A stretch of 64,000 nucleotides of DNA from Macrotrachela quadricornifera (taxonomy: Eukaryota > Rotifera > Eurotatoria > Philodinida > Philodinidae). Every line of letters begins with the position of its first letter. Position 1 is the stretch's first letter. The notes under the pieces are model-generated. The model was given only the letters and a program-made list of their open reading frames with translations, had not been told where the DNA came from and did no database searches. Where the stretch lies: assembly GCA_022393335.1 (NCBI GenBank), contig JAJEKB010001365.1, positions 122,081-186,080 on the forward strand, read 5' to 3'. Shown here piece after piece: positions 47,477-57,973 of the stretch. The translations under genes and the position numbers were made by a program.

Positions 47477-50400
47477 TTAATCCGTTTGTTGTGCTACCCA
47501 TGCTTCAATGACATTTTTAAAGGCAAAATTTGGCGAAACATTGGTAATTACTGTTCGACATACAGGACATGGATTACCAAGTTGTTTCATATAACTAACA
47601 ATTGCATCCATCTCGAACATGTGTCCACATGGTGTTGTTGTCGCAGGATTATCCATGATACCAAGTGTAATGGGACAAGTAAATAAATTTTTATCAAATA
47701 CTGCACGTGATGAATTTTGAGTAGATGTTGTAGTAACCATTTGAGCTGGAATTGATTCGAGATCTGCCATACCCAAAATTTCATTTGTTATTGTTGATTG
47801 AGCTTTTTTAACTAGAGTATTTAAACTAGAAAATTGTGGTGGTGTCAAGATTGAACGTAATGATCGTGCAAATTTCTTATGTAATTGTTCCATATATTCT
47901 CGAACACCAGGTTTATCTATATGAATGAAACGTACAGTTTCATAAGCAGGTATACTGGTAGTTTTTTGTCCACATTCGATAACATAATCTAGTTCTGTAA
48001 CGCCTGCTGATGATTGTTCCTTAGCTACTTTAGCATATTCTCCAAATCCACGTAATGCTCCAGCAATAAATGAATCATCACAATTTGATACTAAATAATC
48101 AATAACAGTTGCTCGTGAGATATTGACTATGACTGTTTCAGTGGGTAATGAAGCACCTTGACAAGCTGTTTTTGCCATTGCTACTTTTTCAGTAATATCA
48201 TTTGAAGATCCCCAAACTGCGATTGGAACAAATTTGACTCGATCACGAATGGTATAAATATGAGCATTAATTTGATCGGATGAAAAAGAACCATTACCAA
48301 GTTCGATCAATTGATCTCGTAAAATATCTACATCTTTTTTAGCACCTGCACGATATAATTCAATAGCACCTTCAGGTAATTCTGGATATTCTTGTAAAGT
48401 TAAGTATCGAGGACGAACAACAGCACCACATTTGTAATAATTTGAAACATAATGTTGTTGAACTAAAAGTGGATCAGAAACGATTGTTGTAGGTTCAACA
48501 ATTTTACCAGTATGAGCATCTACTCGACTTCCATTTTGATCAACAAAAATACACCATGCTTTTGGATCATCCGTATCAATAAATGGTAAAACATTTTCAT
48601 AAACTTGTTTTTCATAAGTAACATTACCATCTGTTAATCGTAATAAATAACCTTTAAGTGCATGAACAGTGAGAAGTTGATTAATTGATTGAATAGTTTC
48701 TGATGAAAGAGCTATTTTTGAAGATAATTCTCGGATAATTTTCATCCAAAATGCTGATCGATTTTCATCAAGATTTAAATCAGTTAAAGCATTATTTGGT
48801 GCAACTAAAGATGGTAATGCATTTGTAATAAAATCAGGAAATTGTTGACCTGAAGCATCCATAATCCATGCTAATCGAATTGCTGCCAGTGGTTGTAATG
48901 TCCAATCATTATCTAAAGAAACATTTCGTGAATTTTGAAATTGTCGAAGACATGATGGTAATAGACGTAAAACGGATAAAAGATGAATTGTACCATCTGA
49001 TTTTCTCCAAACAGGAATTTGTGAATCTTCTGGACCTATAGTTGGTCGTTCATCCAATTTTGATGAAGATAAAATATCGAGAATTAATGTTAAAAGATCG
49101 AGATCTTCTGGTGAATAAATTGTTCTTAATTGCTGTAATGCATTAGACAACATTTCACCACTACAATTTAAACTAGCTACTCGTAAATTTAAATAAGCAA
49201 CTGATGATCCATATTTTCTTTCATTATCTTCTATAATTAATGATCTTTCATTAAAACTCATTGCATTATCCCAAAATTTATTTATTTCAGTTTTAGCTTT
49301 ATCATCACCGGCTAATTTGCTAATTAATTTTTGTTTTTCACTAGAAAATATAATTAAAATTTTTGATAAATAACCATATAATTGTTGACATGAAGCACTT
49401 GTTTCTAAATAACTAAAAGTTATTTTAGTTAAAGGTGTAATTAAAGACATAATATTTTGAAATTCTTCACCACGTAAACATCGTTCAAAATTAAGTTTAG
49501 CTGTTTCTTCAAGATAACGAAATAGACCAAGAATTTTTTTAATAAATAATTGTAAAATATTTTCATCTTGTTTTATACAATTATTAAAAATTTTTATCAT
49601 TTGAGTTGGAGCAAGAAGATTCGATGGAACAACATATGTACCAATAGTACTATAACCAGATAGACGAGCAAATGAATGATGTTCACGCATAAAACTTTCG
49701 ATAATTGTATCGAGTTGTGAATATTGTTCGGAAGCAATTCCAATATATGGTACATTAGGATGTACACATGAAGATATTGTTTTTGCATGTTTTTGTTCAA
49801 TACCCTTTGGTGACCAAGGTGGTGCAACAAAAAAACAGTTTTACATTGTTCTTGAAATGTTAATCGAGAAATATCATCAGTAAATTCTCCATCAGATATG
49901 ATTATAGAATCATATGCAGTAGCAAATTGTCTTGTACGTTCAAATGATGGACAAAATGCTGTTCCACCACTTGGTGTATATCCACCTTTAATAAATTCTT
50001 CTAATGTTAATAATCGATTACCAATATTTTGATGTACATTCTCTTGAGTACTTCCACCAAATAATGAAACATAAACATTAACACCTTTTGTTTGTAATTT
50101 TGTACATAAATCTGTAACAGTACGAACTAATGGTGAAAAACCTGATCCACTCATTGATCCACTCATATCAAAATGAATAATTACTGATCGTCGTTCCATT
50201 TCTAAGCCAATTTTTTTCAAATCATCAAGTGTTAAAATTGCCATAGCAGGATGATATGTTATATATTGTTTTATAGCAATAATAATTTTATCTATTGGAA
50301 TAACTATTTTTCGAGATAAAAGATTAAGCATACGATGATAGACTTTTTCAACATATACTGAACGTTCTTCCAATTGTTGATTATCACATAATTCATCAAG

Positions 50401-50541
50401 ATTGGTCAGAATTTCAAGAAATTGTTCTTGTGTACATGTTTCAACATTTTGTTCAGATAGAAGAAGCACAGGTACAAACGATTCAGAAGTAGCCATTTTT
50501 CGTGCTTCCATAGCTAATGACTGCTTTGTTCGACGAGACAT
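47477..50541 (-). CDS. VWA domain plus RING/U-box protein (one frameshift)
   Basis: The gene reads from ATG 50541 in one frame to about residue 236, then in another frame to the stop at 47477. The switch is at a run of seven A (49829-49835, + strand); eight would restore one frame of about 1021 aa. Residues 1-110 are helical. A von Willebrand A domain follows, with a complete MIDAS: D125-x-S-x-S in HFDMSGSMS, T194 in SGGTAF, and D207 in SDGEFTDD. The second half continues PPWSPKGIEQKHAKT and onward, mostly helical. The C terminus has a RING/U-box-like module, CPITLGIMDNPATTTPCGHM then about 19 residues and CPVCR, ending in a short helix. A cytosolic E3 ligase whose VWA part binds a protein partner through a metal is a reasonable inference. 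I know no named orthologue. No introns are present. Confidence 0.75.
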
Positions 50542-51270
50542 TTTTTGTTGTTTTTCATTTGTTCGTTCTTCTGCTTATATATATATAAAAACATTAACAC
50601 ATGACGACATAGTCTGAAACATTACTTTTTCTTGTTGCAAGAATCTTGCGACAGAGAAATGAGAAATGGCGCAATACTATCTGTCTTATTACATCAGCAT
50701 TTAATGATGTTCCACGAACTACAATCTCAAGGAAGTATTAAAATATATATGAATAGAAATTCGAATGTCCTCTTTCGCCACAGATTGTAATAGACACTTC
50801 AGTTGTGACTCATTCAGAAATGATAGACAGACTCAGTAATTTCTTTGAATAGAATTAGAATATACTTTTTTTCAGAATAACTACATTTAAAAATGTGAAT
50901 CTTCCATAATTTGTAGAATACAGTCTAGAATGTCTTTCTAAAAATGTCCTTTACTTTTTTTGTGAAGAGGTTAAAATATAATTAGCTCCTGTGGACAAAA
51001 AAAACCGCCTTTTTGCATTTCATTTTTTCATCATATAATACACTATTAAAAAAACCAAATATACCATAAGTTGCCGCCTGAGAAAAAACTACAATTTACA
51101 AAAGACAACTTGCTTTATAGTGGCACATTTTGTTTTCAAAATAGACAAAATTCGAACGCACCGATTTTTGACTTTTTAAAAACGAAAACTGCAACCATAA
51201 AATAAGCTGTTTGTTATAAACTGTAGAGCTTTACACGCTGCATCTTGTAGTGTATTTTTGTTTTTTGTAA
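50542..51270. other. Intergenic upstream of the VWA gene
   Basis: No gene is supported. The run 50940-51260 is repeat-like: it includes TGCCGCCTGAGAAAAAAC and the TAGAGCTTTACACGCTGCAT string also seen in the 45893-46574 element. Confidence 0.45.
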
Positions 51271-51925
51271 CCCTTTCAGGACGGGAGACGCATATATGCA
51301 TCACATATATTTTTCTTCAAATTAGTGTGCACAATACACATTGCAGAGTAAAAAATAATTGCGTGCAGTCAAAGTATGATTCACTACTGTGTTCTGTGTA
51401 TCTGATTTTTTTAGTTCTTTACATTCAACAAGGCAATTAAAGGCAATATATCACACTGATGTTTTTTTCTTTTGTTGTTACACGTCTATCATGTTATAAC
51501 GAAAACATGGAACTTAATAAAATGCTCGACAATCTGAGTATGGAAAGTGACAAGAATTCTGACAATGGTTTTGATAATGAATATTGAATTGACTGATTTT
51601 CGTCTACAAGTGATACAACAGATTTTCGCCAAATGTGGAAATCAACGAGCCACAAGACATATCCGGTCTTCTGTGATCAATCCACTAGGATTAACGATGA
51701 GAGACGACGATATTTTGTATGCTTTATGGCTGTCAAACGATCAAAGGAAAGATCGGATACTAGATATGAATGTGCAGACTGTAATATTGAGTTATGTATT
51801 GCGGAGTTTCCGTGATTATCATACTCTAAAAGAATTCTAATAACTTCACTCAAAAGGTAATTATTAAGCTTTTGAAAGTTTAATCACCATATATTTCTCG
51901 AAAAAACTATCCGGTCCTGATAGGG
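51271..51925 (+). mobile_element. Internally deleted piggyBac element
   Basis: The left end CCCTTTCAGGACGGGAGAC and the reverse complement of the right end (CCCTATCAGGACCGGATAG) are inverted repeats with the CCCT start typical of piggyBac. The flanks are GTAA (left) and TAAA (right), each one base from the TTAA target. Inside is only the transposase C terminus, so the copy has lost most of its length. At 655 bp it is non-autonomous. Confidence 0.7.
51547..51840 (+). pseudogene. piggyBac transposase C-terminal relic
   Basis: In the frame opening at 51633 the text reads RRRYFVCFMAVKRSKERSDT then RYECADCNIELCIAEF, and after a frameshift DYHTLKEF. This is the cysteine-rich C-terminal domain of piggyBac transposases (C-x2-C pairs, then LC and a YHT end). 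The overlapping 97-aa frame starting at 51547 is mostly the wrong frame. The catalytic domain is absent. Confidence 0.6.
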
Positions 51926-53199
51926 TAAATAAAACATATCAGATGATGAAAAGATGTAAAAAAAAAACTCAGTTAATTATTATGATATGATATTAGTTAA
52001 AGTATAATCAAATAGTATAGAAAAACATAGCATTGTTCTCTCTATCAGACTATATAAAAAGAAAGTTTCTTTCAATTTATTATAAGTAATTAAGTGTTTT
52101 TGTATAAAAAATATAGTGCACAACTTTCTAATAGAGTAGATGAACTTCTGTTCAGATATAATCTTATATCGACGATGATGATCTATTTTAAACAGACGGA
52201 GGAGAAATGTTATCAATAATTTGATAGTCAAATTTTATCTTTCTACGATCAGCATTAGCAATTATATTGTGTTTCAAATTTTAATCCCACAGAAATCGGG
52301 CTAGCAACTATTTTATTATCGTATTTACAAAAATTGTCTCTTTTAATTCTATCTGCATATTCAACAGAAAAAAGTATCAAATGAACGAACTTTTTATCAA
52401 TGGTAAAACAATATTAATTATTAATTTTTATATAATATCCTTTTTTATTTACTATGCACATACTTAGAAAATATTCTACTCTAAAAACTTACGTAGGCAA
52501 AATTATTTCAATAAACAATATAATAATTTTACACCTATCGAAAACTATTATCTTTCCTTTTCAAAAATTTGCTAAATAGTCAGATATCATTGAAAAATTC
52601 TTGAACATAAAGTAAGAAAAATCTTTAAGTATAGATTTAAAATAACTGTTTAAAATTTTTTCTCAAATATGTTTCAGAACAGGAAAAATAGACAAAAGTT
52701 TTTTCCAAGAACTTTTGTATCACCTGTTAGATATTCTAATATAAACTTCTACAAAATAATCGTATTTTTTCGATTAAATTATTGACATGTAGTCATTTGA
52801 ATAGCAAAACATTTTCTAATGAAACATTCTTTTTTTGTTTTCAAGTCAGAGTGATATCTTTGTAATACAAGTGTTTTGATTTGTCTCGAAAATATAAAGA
52901 AAGGAATAAATAACGTAGATGGTGCTAGCAGTTGACACGTAAGATTGTTATATTTCTATGATGAATGTAAAGACCAATTAAAGTATTTCAAAGAAACAAA
53001 AAAAAACTTAGGAATCAAGGCTTCGCGTGGGATGGGATAAAAAAATCGTCCCATGGGATGGAATTATCCCATCCCACGTGGAGCCCTGATCGGAATCATA
53101 ATAATGAATATATGTTTGTAACGAGTTGATAAATATCGATAGAGTTCTCGAAGTGATGAATTTGATTATGTCTACATTTTGAATTTTCCTCGATTTCGA
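51926..53199. other. Intergenic
   Basis: No gene is supported; the frame at 51980-52231 (-) has no domain. The only notable structure is the hairpin at 53014-53090. The remainder is AT-rich. Confidence 0.5.
53014..53090. repeat. GC-richer hairpin with 27-nt arms
   Basis: The arm at 53014-53040 and the arm at 53064-53090 are reverse complements with few mismatches; both contain CGTGGGATGGGATAA, and the loop holds the palindrome CCCATGGG. It stands out from ~30% GC surroundings. It may be the remains of a transposon end or a short structured RNA; nothing else marks it. Confidence 0.65.
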
Positions 53200-53721
53200 T
53201 TAACTGAGTGATCGAAACTCGTGTTCAAGTGTTGAAATAAATATTGGTTTTAACAAATTCTCAATTTCTCGATAATCCACATTCTCGGCTTCACACCACA
53301 TTTCGTACTCGAGTTTTACTCCAGTACCAATCTGTATTAATTTATTATTTATTTTTTCATTCAATAAGAAAAAAACATCTTTCATCTTAATAAAGATTAT
53401 ACAGGTCGATGGTTTGAACATTACTCTTTTCAATGATGAAAATCGTAGATGTGTATCTTGTCTCTTGAAAAAATTATTTACAATAAAAAAAGATAAATGA
53501 ATTTTCAAAGCATATATTTATTGCTGTAAATATTTGTTTTTGTAATACAGGTTATCATAGGGTAAAATAGACAACTGATAATGAAAATATATCGCCCTAT
53601 GATCCTCTATGAATTTATGTTGAATCAATGACATATTTATCTTGAGTAATATAAATGTTAAAGATAAAATTTTTGTTTTTGATATTTTATGATTGGTGAA
53701 AAACAATTTTATTTTCGTCAT
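53200..53721 (-). CDS. Possible small gene, unrecognised
   Basis: Two minus-strand frames lie end to end: 53518-53721 (67 aa from an ATG at 53721) and 53200-53508 (102 aa). The latter has the protein-like stretch IGTGVKLEYEMWCEAENVDY and a mixed-charge C terminus. I tested splice joins between them and found none in phase, so a single gene is not shown. It would be transcribed divergently from the PH-like gene 41 bp away. No domain is recognised. Confidence 0.25.
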
Positions 53722-53762
53722 TATTTATATATAAACTGTCACGAATTTAATTAATAATAAAA

Positions 53763-54209
53763 ATGGAAAAACAAATTGTTAAATCAAATATTCCTTTAAT
53801 ATCAAATAGTTTTGTTAAATGTTATTCAGATTATTTAGTAATTCGTTTATATTATTTTCCATTTGGTAATAAAAAAATTCAATATAAAAATATTCGTTCT
53901 TGTGAATTACATTCAACAGATGATACAAGTATATGGGATTATAAATTATGGGGAATGGCACTTACACCTATTTGGTGGCATTGTGATATGAATCGTTTAG
54001 CTCGTAAATATTATATTTTAATAGATACAAATCAATGGCCTTTAATTGGTCTTACAATGAATGATAATGATATTATTCAAGTTTGTAATTTTATTAGACA
54101 AAAAATCTATTCTAATCAATCAAATATTTATTTGGAAAAAATGCCTTATGATTCATATAAAACTACATCAAAAAATGAACTTGAACATCAAAATTCTAAA
54201 ACAAATTAA
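53763..54209 (+). CDS. Small PH-like domain protein
   Basis: A single exon encodes 148 aa. The pattern SDYLVIRLYYFPFGNKK then IQYKNIRSCELHS, a W-x-YKLWGMALTPIWWHCD segment, and RKYYILIDTNQWPLIGLTMN followed by a helix (IIQVCNFIRQKI) is that of a small bacterial/fungal-type pleckstrin-homology-like fold: seven strands and one C-terminal helix. The conserved LWGMAL.PIWW motif, which I have seen in fungal and bacterial hypothetical proteins, is intact. The C-terminal ~25 residues are polar tail. No signal peptide or membrane segment is visible. Function is unknown. Lack of introns fits possible horizontal origin, but that is inference. Confidence 0.6.
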   Translation: MEKQIVKSNIPLISNSFVKCYSDYLVIRLYYFPFGNKKIQYKNIRSCELHSTDDTSIWDYKLWGMALTPIWWHCDMNRLARKYYILIDTNQWPLIGLTMNDNDIIQVCNFIRQKIYSNQSNIYLEKMPYDSYKTTSKNELEHQNSKTN

Positions 54210-54989
54210 ATTTTAGTTATTAATCAATTTTTAAATAAAATATATCGAATACGTCATTTTATTTATTTATAAGAATTTTTTTTTATTAATTCACTTCCGA
54301 GAGATAAACCATGACATTTATAAAAAATAAATATTTTTTATATTGTCATGTAGAGTAGATAATGACAAGGCATTTATTTGCCACTATAAAAGGAAAAGAA
54401 AAAGAAAGCGAGATAAATTCTATGCTTTTTCTCGTTCGTGTTATTAAATGTTGGTTGTGTAAGAAGCAAGATACAATACGACACATGACTATATATATAC
54501 TTTCTTTTCATTTTTCTTCTCGGCAAAGCATATTAACAATAAATTGCCATGCGTACATACCAGTTCAAAGTGTGCATGAAAGAAAAAAAACGCGCAATCA
54601 TTATTTAAAGTAAAGTAAAACATATTCGATATTTTATATATACAATTATTTCAATTTATTTTTTTATTAAATAGAAATATCGTAAGTATTTTTGTTTTTT
54701 GGATTAGTTTTTTTATTCAGACTCATGTAAGGATAGAATTAGAGTTTCTAGTGTAGTTTTTTAGGTTGATTACTTCCCTATGTAAATGACCCTCCTATAC
54801 AATATTGCTTTATTCGCTAATATTATAAAAAGTTCTTATAATGATTTCGTGTTACTCTATCCTCACATGAGTTTCAATAAAAAAGAAAAAAATCTTACAG
54901 GACACAAGCGTCACTTCCTTTAAAAATAAACTTAATTTATTATATTTTTAGATATATTTTTGAAGATATTTTACTATAGTAAATAAATA
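54210..54989. other. Intergenic between PH-like gene and peroxiredoxin 1
   Basis: No gene is supported; the frame at 54362-54613 (+) has no domain. A word ACTCATGTAAGGATAGA at about 54720 is inverted as TCTATCCTCACATGAGT at about 54856, spacing ~130 bp, suggesting a small hairpin. The 5' flank of the first peroxiredoxin is at the right edge. Confidence 0.45.
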
Positions 54990-55469
54990 ATGTCAGTCGA
55001 AGTCGGTCAACAAGCACCAGATTTTACATTATACAATACTGAACAAAAAGAAATATCTCTTAAAGATTTAACATCAAAATCAAATGTTGTTGTATTATTT
55101 TTTCCATTAGCATTTACTAGTGTATGTACAGCAGAATTATGTTCAGCACGTGATGATATAAATAAATATCAAAAATTAAATGCAACAGTTGTTGGAATAT
55201 CTGTTGATTCACTTTTTACATTAGGAAAATTTCGTGAAGAACAAAAACTTCCATTTGATTTATTATCGGATTTTAATAAAGATGTTTCAAAAAAATATCA
55301 TTCACTTTATGATGAATTTCCAGCATTTCGTCTTAAAGGTGTTACAAAACGTAGTGCATTTGTTATTGATAAACAAGGAAAAATTCAATATTCAGAAATA
55401 CTTGGTGATGCTCATGATGTTCCTGATTTTAACAAAATTAAAGAAACATTAGAAAAATTAAACAAATAA
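54990..55469 (+). CDS. Peroxiredoxin (PrxQ/AhpE-like), copy 1
   Basis: The single-exon gene encodes 159 aa of the AhpC/TSA fold. The active site is P39-x3-T43-x2-C46 (PLAFTSVC): C46 is the peroxidatic cysteine that reduces H2O2 or organic peroxides. A second cysteine, C51, lies five residues on (CTAELC), the spacing of the resolving cysteine in PrxQ-type enzymes. A KRSAFVIDKQG strand supplies the conserved Arg. The ~160-aa length and lack of a targeting signal suggest a cytosolic bacterial-type enzyme. It is the first of two tandem copies; the second begins 1.16 kb downstream in the same direction. Antioxidant duplication suits desiccation-tolerant bdelloids, but that link is inference, as is bacterial origin. 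Confidence 0.9.
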   Translation: MSVEVGQQAPDFTLYNTEQKEISLKDLTSKSNVVVLFFPLAFTSVCTAELCSARDDINKYQKLNATVVGISVDSLFTLGKFREEQKLPFDLLSDFNKDVSKKYHSLYDEFPAFRLKGVTKRSAFVIDKQGKIQYSEILGDAHDVPDFNKIKETLEKLNK

Positions 55470-56628
55470 ATTAGAACTTTATATTTATTTATTTAATAAC
55501 TCTTTTAACTTTTTCTCTAGTTTGTCATTCATTATACATTATCTAATAAACCTTAAAGGATATTCTAATAAATCCTATTAAAAAAAAGAAAACATAATGA
55601 ATTTCTCAGAAAATACATCAATAGAATGAAAAATACAAAAATAAGTAAATGAAATTATTTATAGAGATAAATACTCACTCTGTGTAGAACAATTCTTTTA
55701 GGATTTTTAATGATGCATATTAGGACGAATAAAAGTGATCTTTATTCATTCGGTAATAATAAAAACGTTGAAAATTGATTGTAAATCATTTTTTATATTT
55801 GTATGTTATCCATAAATGTCTACTATCTTAGAATATTTTCCGTATGACTCAACATAATCATAAGTGTCATGTGTTTTTTTTTAAGGCTGGCTATTAGATA
55901 ATTACTATATTAGATAACGTCCATAGAGAATTGACACTTCTCTTATTATTAAAATATTTTTTATGTGATTATTTGATCTTATTCTTCCTTGAAATATCTA
56001 TCACATATCAATATTATACTATTGAAACAAATCCATAAGATTTAGTCGTATGTTCTACCTGGGTGTCATATAGCATATCATGGAACAATTTGTTAACATT
56101 AATACTTAACTACTTATCTAATATATTGAATGTTAAGTTTGTAGAAACTTTCGACCATTCATAAAATATAATATTGAGAAAAGTTATAAAACAAGTAATG
56201 AACTTCATTATTTTTCAAATGAAGAAATTAAAGGCAAATGCTTAAATTATTAGTGGATAATTTTTTGCTTTTAAAAATTAATAAAAAATTTTCATTTAAT
56301 ATATCTATGTTAATTAAGTTGAATTTTCATGCTTTATTTACTAATTTTATAAATATCATTATCATTATTATTTTTTTATGACAAATTGATAATGAAATCC
56401 TTTGTCATTATAAAAACAAAGTTAAATTACTAAAAATATGTATGTTTTAATTCTTTTTTTCTTTACTGATAATAAAAATAAAAAGAAATAACATTCGTTA
56501 GCAAACTCAGGTGTTTATATTTATTCTATTAATCTTTTGCAAATTTAGTCAAAAAAACAACAGATACTGTCATATCGTTTTTAATAAAAGATTTAATTCG
56601 ACTTTTTTCTTTTAGACAATAGTGAATA
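55470..56628. other. Spacer between tandem peroxiredoxins
   Basis: There is no gene and no internal copy of the flanking genes. It is AT-rich sequence with nothing recognisable. It must hold the promoter of copy 2. Confidence 0.55.
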
Positions 56629-57105
56629 ATGACGATTGAAATTGGCCAACATGCACCAGATTTTACATTATACAATACTGAACAAAAAGAAATATCTCTT
56701 AAAGATTTAATATCAAAATCAAATGTTGTTATATTATTTTTTCCATTAGCATTTACTAGTGTATGTACACAAGAATTATGTTCTACTCGTGATGAAATTA
56801 GTCAATATGAAGATTTAAATGCAATAGTTATTGCAATTTCCGTTGATTCAATTTTTACTTTAGAAAAATTTCGTCAAGAAAATGAACTTCCATTTGATTT
56901 ATTATCGGATTTTAATAAAGAAGTATCAAAAAAATATCATTCACTTTATGAAGATTTTCTATTTGGTTATAAAGGTGTTACAAAACGTAGTGCATTTGTT
57001 ATTGATAAACAAGGAATAATAAAACATTTTGAAATACTTTCAGATGGAACTAAATTTCCTGATTTTGATCAAATTAAACAAGCATTAGAAAATTGTGATA
57101 AATAA
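56629..57105 (+). CDS. Peroxiredoxin (PrxQ/AhpE-like), copy 2
   Basis: This is a single exon of 158 aa, a paralogue of the copy at 54990 with the same C46 and C51 and the same PLAFTSVC active site. Substitutions cluster outside the core, for example YEDLNAIVIAISVDSIFTLE and the C-terminal helix, and one residue is missing near DFLFGYKG. DNA identity is patchy: long near-identical blocks cover the active-site region (about 56649-56769 against 55010-55130) and the KGVTKRSAF region, while segments between differ more. It probably arose by tandem duplication. A third cysteine occurs near the C terminus (ENCDK). Confidence 0.9.
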   Translation: MTIEIGQHAPDFTLYNTEQKEISLKDLISKSNVVILFFPLAFTSVCTQELCSTRDEISQYEDLNAIVIAISVDSIFTLEKFRQENELPFDLLSDFNKEVSKKYHSLYEDFLFGYKGVTKRSAFVIDKQGIIKHFEILSDGTKFPDFDQIKQALENCDK

Positions 57106-57973
57106 TCTTAATCGATTTATTCAATACTATTAGATTTTCTTTTTTTATTGTGTCTCTTTATTTGTCTTTCTATTAGAAATAACCTTAATATTTTTTAAAC
57201 TAATCTTGAAATATTTTTTAATTAGAAGAAAGAAAAATACAAAAACTAATAAAAAGAACAACGAGAAATTTTTTTAAAGATATAAAAAGAGATTAGTTCC
57301 ACTGCAACATTGGCACTCATATTTATTTACTTATTCGTCAACCAAAAAACAAGAAATAATATTTTGTAAAAATAATTTTCTGAATTTATACAGTATAAAT
57401 TCTACATATAATAGTTATTGTTAACAATAATCAACATACATTGATGTTTATTTTTCTTGGTTGGAAGCTTATAAGCGAATTCGAAATAAGGCTTACTAGA
57501 CTAACTAGTTGAATTGTGCTGAATCGACTATAACTACCGTCAACTAGTCTCGAGAAATAACATTTCATTTATAGCTATTTTACAATATTGTGCTTTTGGA
57601 CTGTTTGTTTCAAGCGTGTTTTGAATGATTAATAGGTAATTTAAAATAGAAACAAGAAAAAAGCCTATATTTGATTTGCAGAAGAAATGCTCTGATTTGC
57701 TGTTTTATTAATTGCTATTGCACTTCTTGTTCTTCATATTGTGCACTAAAATAGAAAATGCCTACCCTACTATCAAATATCACTATTACCTTTATTAAGA
57801 TATATTGTCGAGGTCATATTCCAAAATCCAGCAAGTGATGGGAATCGCCTGATATACTCTTCATTCTTCTCTTTGTTTTTATTTCATATAAATATCGTTA
57901 TCAAATTTATATCCTCTCAACTATTGAAGTTTTATCTCTTTTTATATTAGAGCGACTTGATTAGTGTCGTTCG
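57106..57973. other. Intergenic between peroxiredoxin 2 and the GH31 pseudogene
   Basis: No gene is seen. The patch at 57480-57560 contains CTAGACTAACTAG and TCAACTAGTCTCG words that are partly self-complementary. Otherwise it is AT-rich. Confidence 0.5.

Noticed and set aside
51547..51632. First part of the 97-aa frame as a genuine gene start
   Set aside because: The conserved cysteine-rich transposase text is in a different frame; this one is a chance frame.
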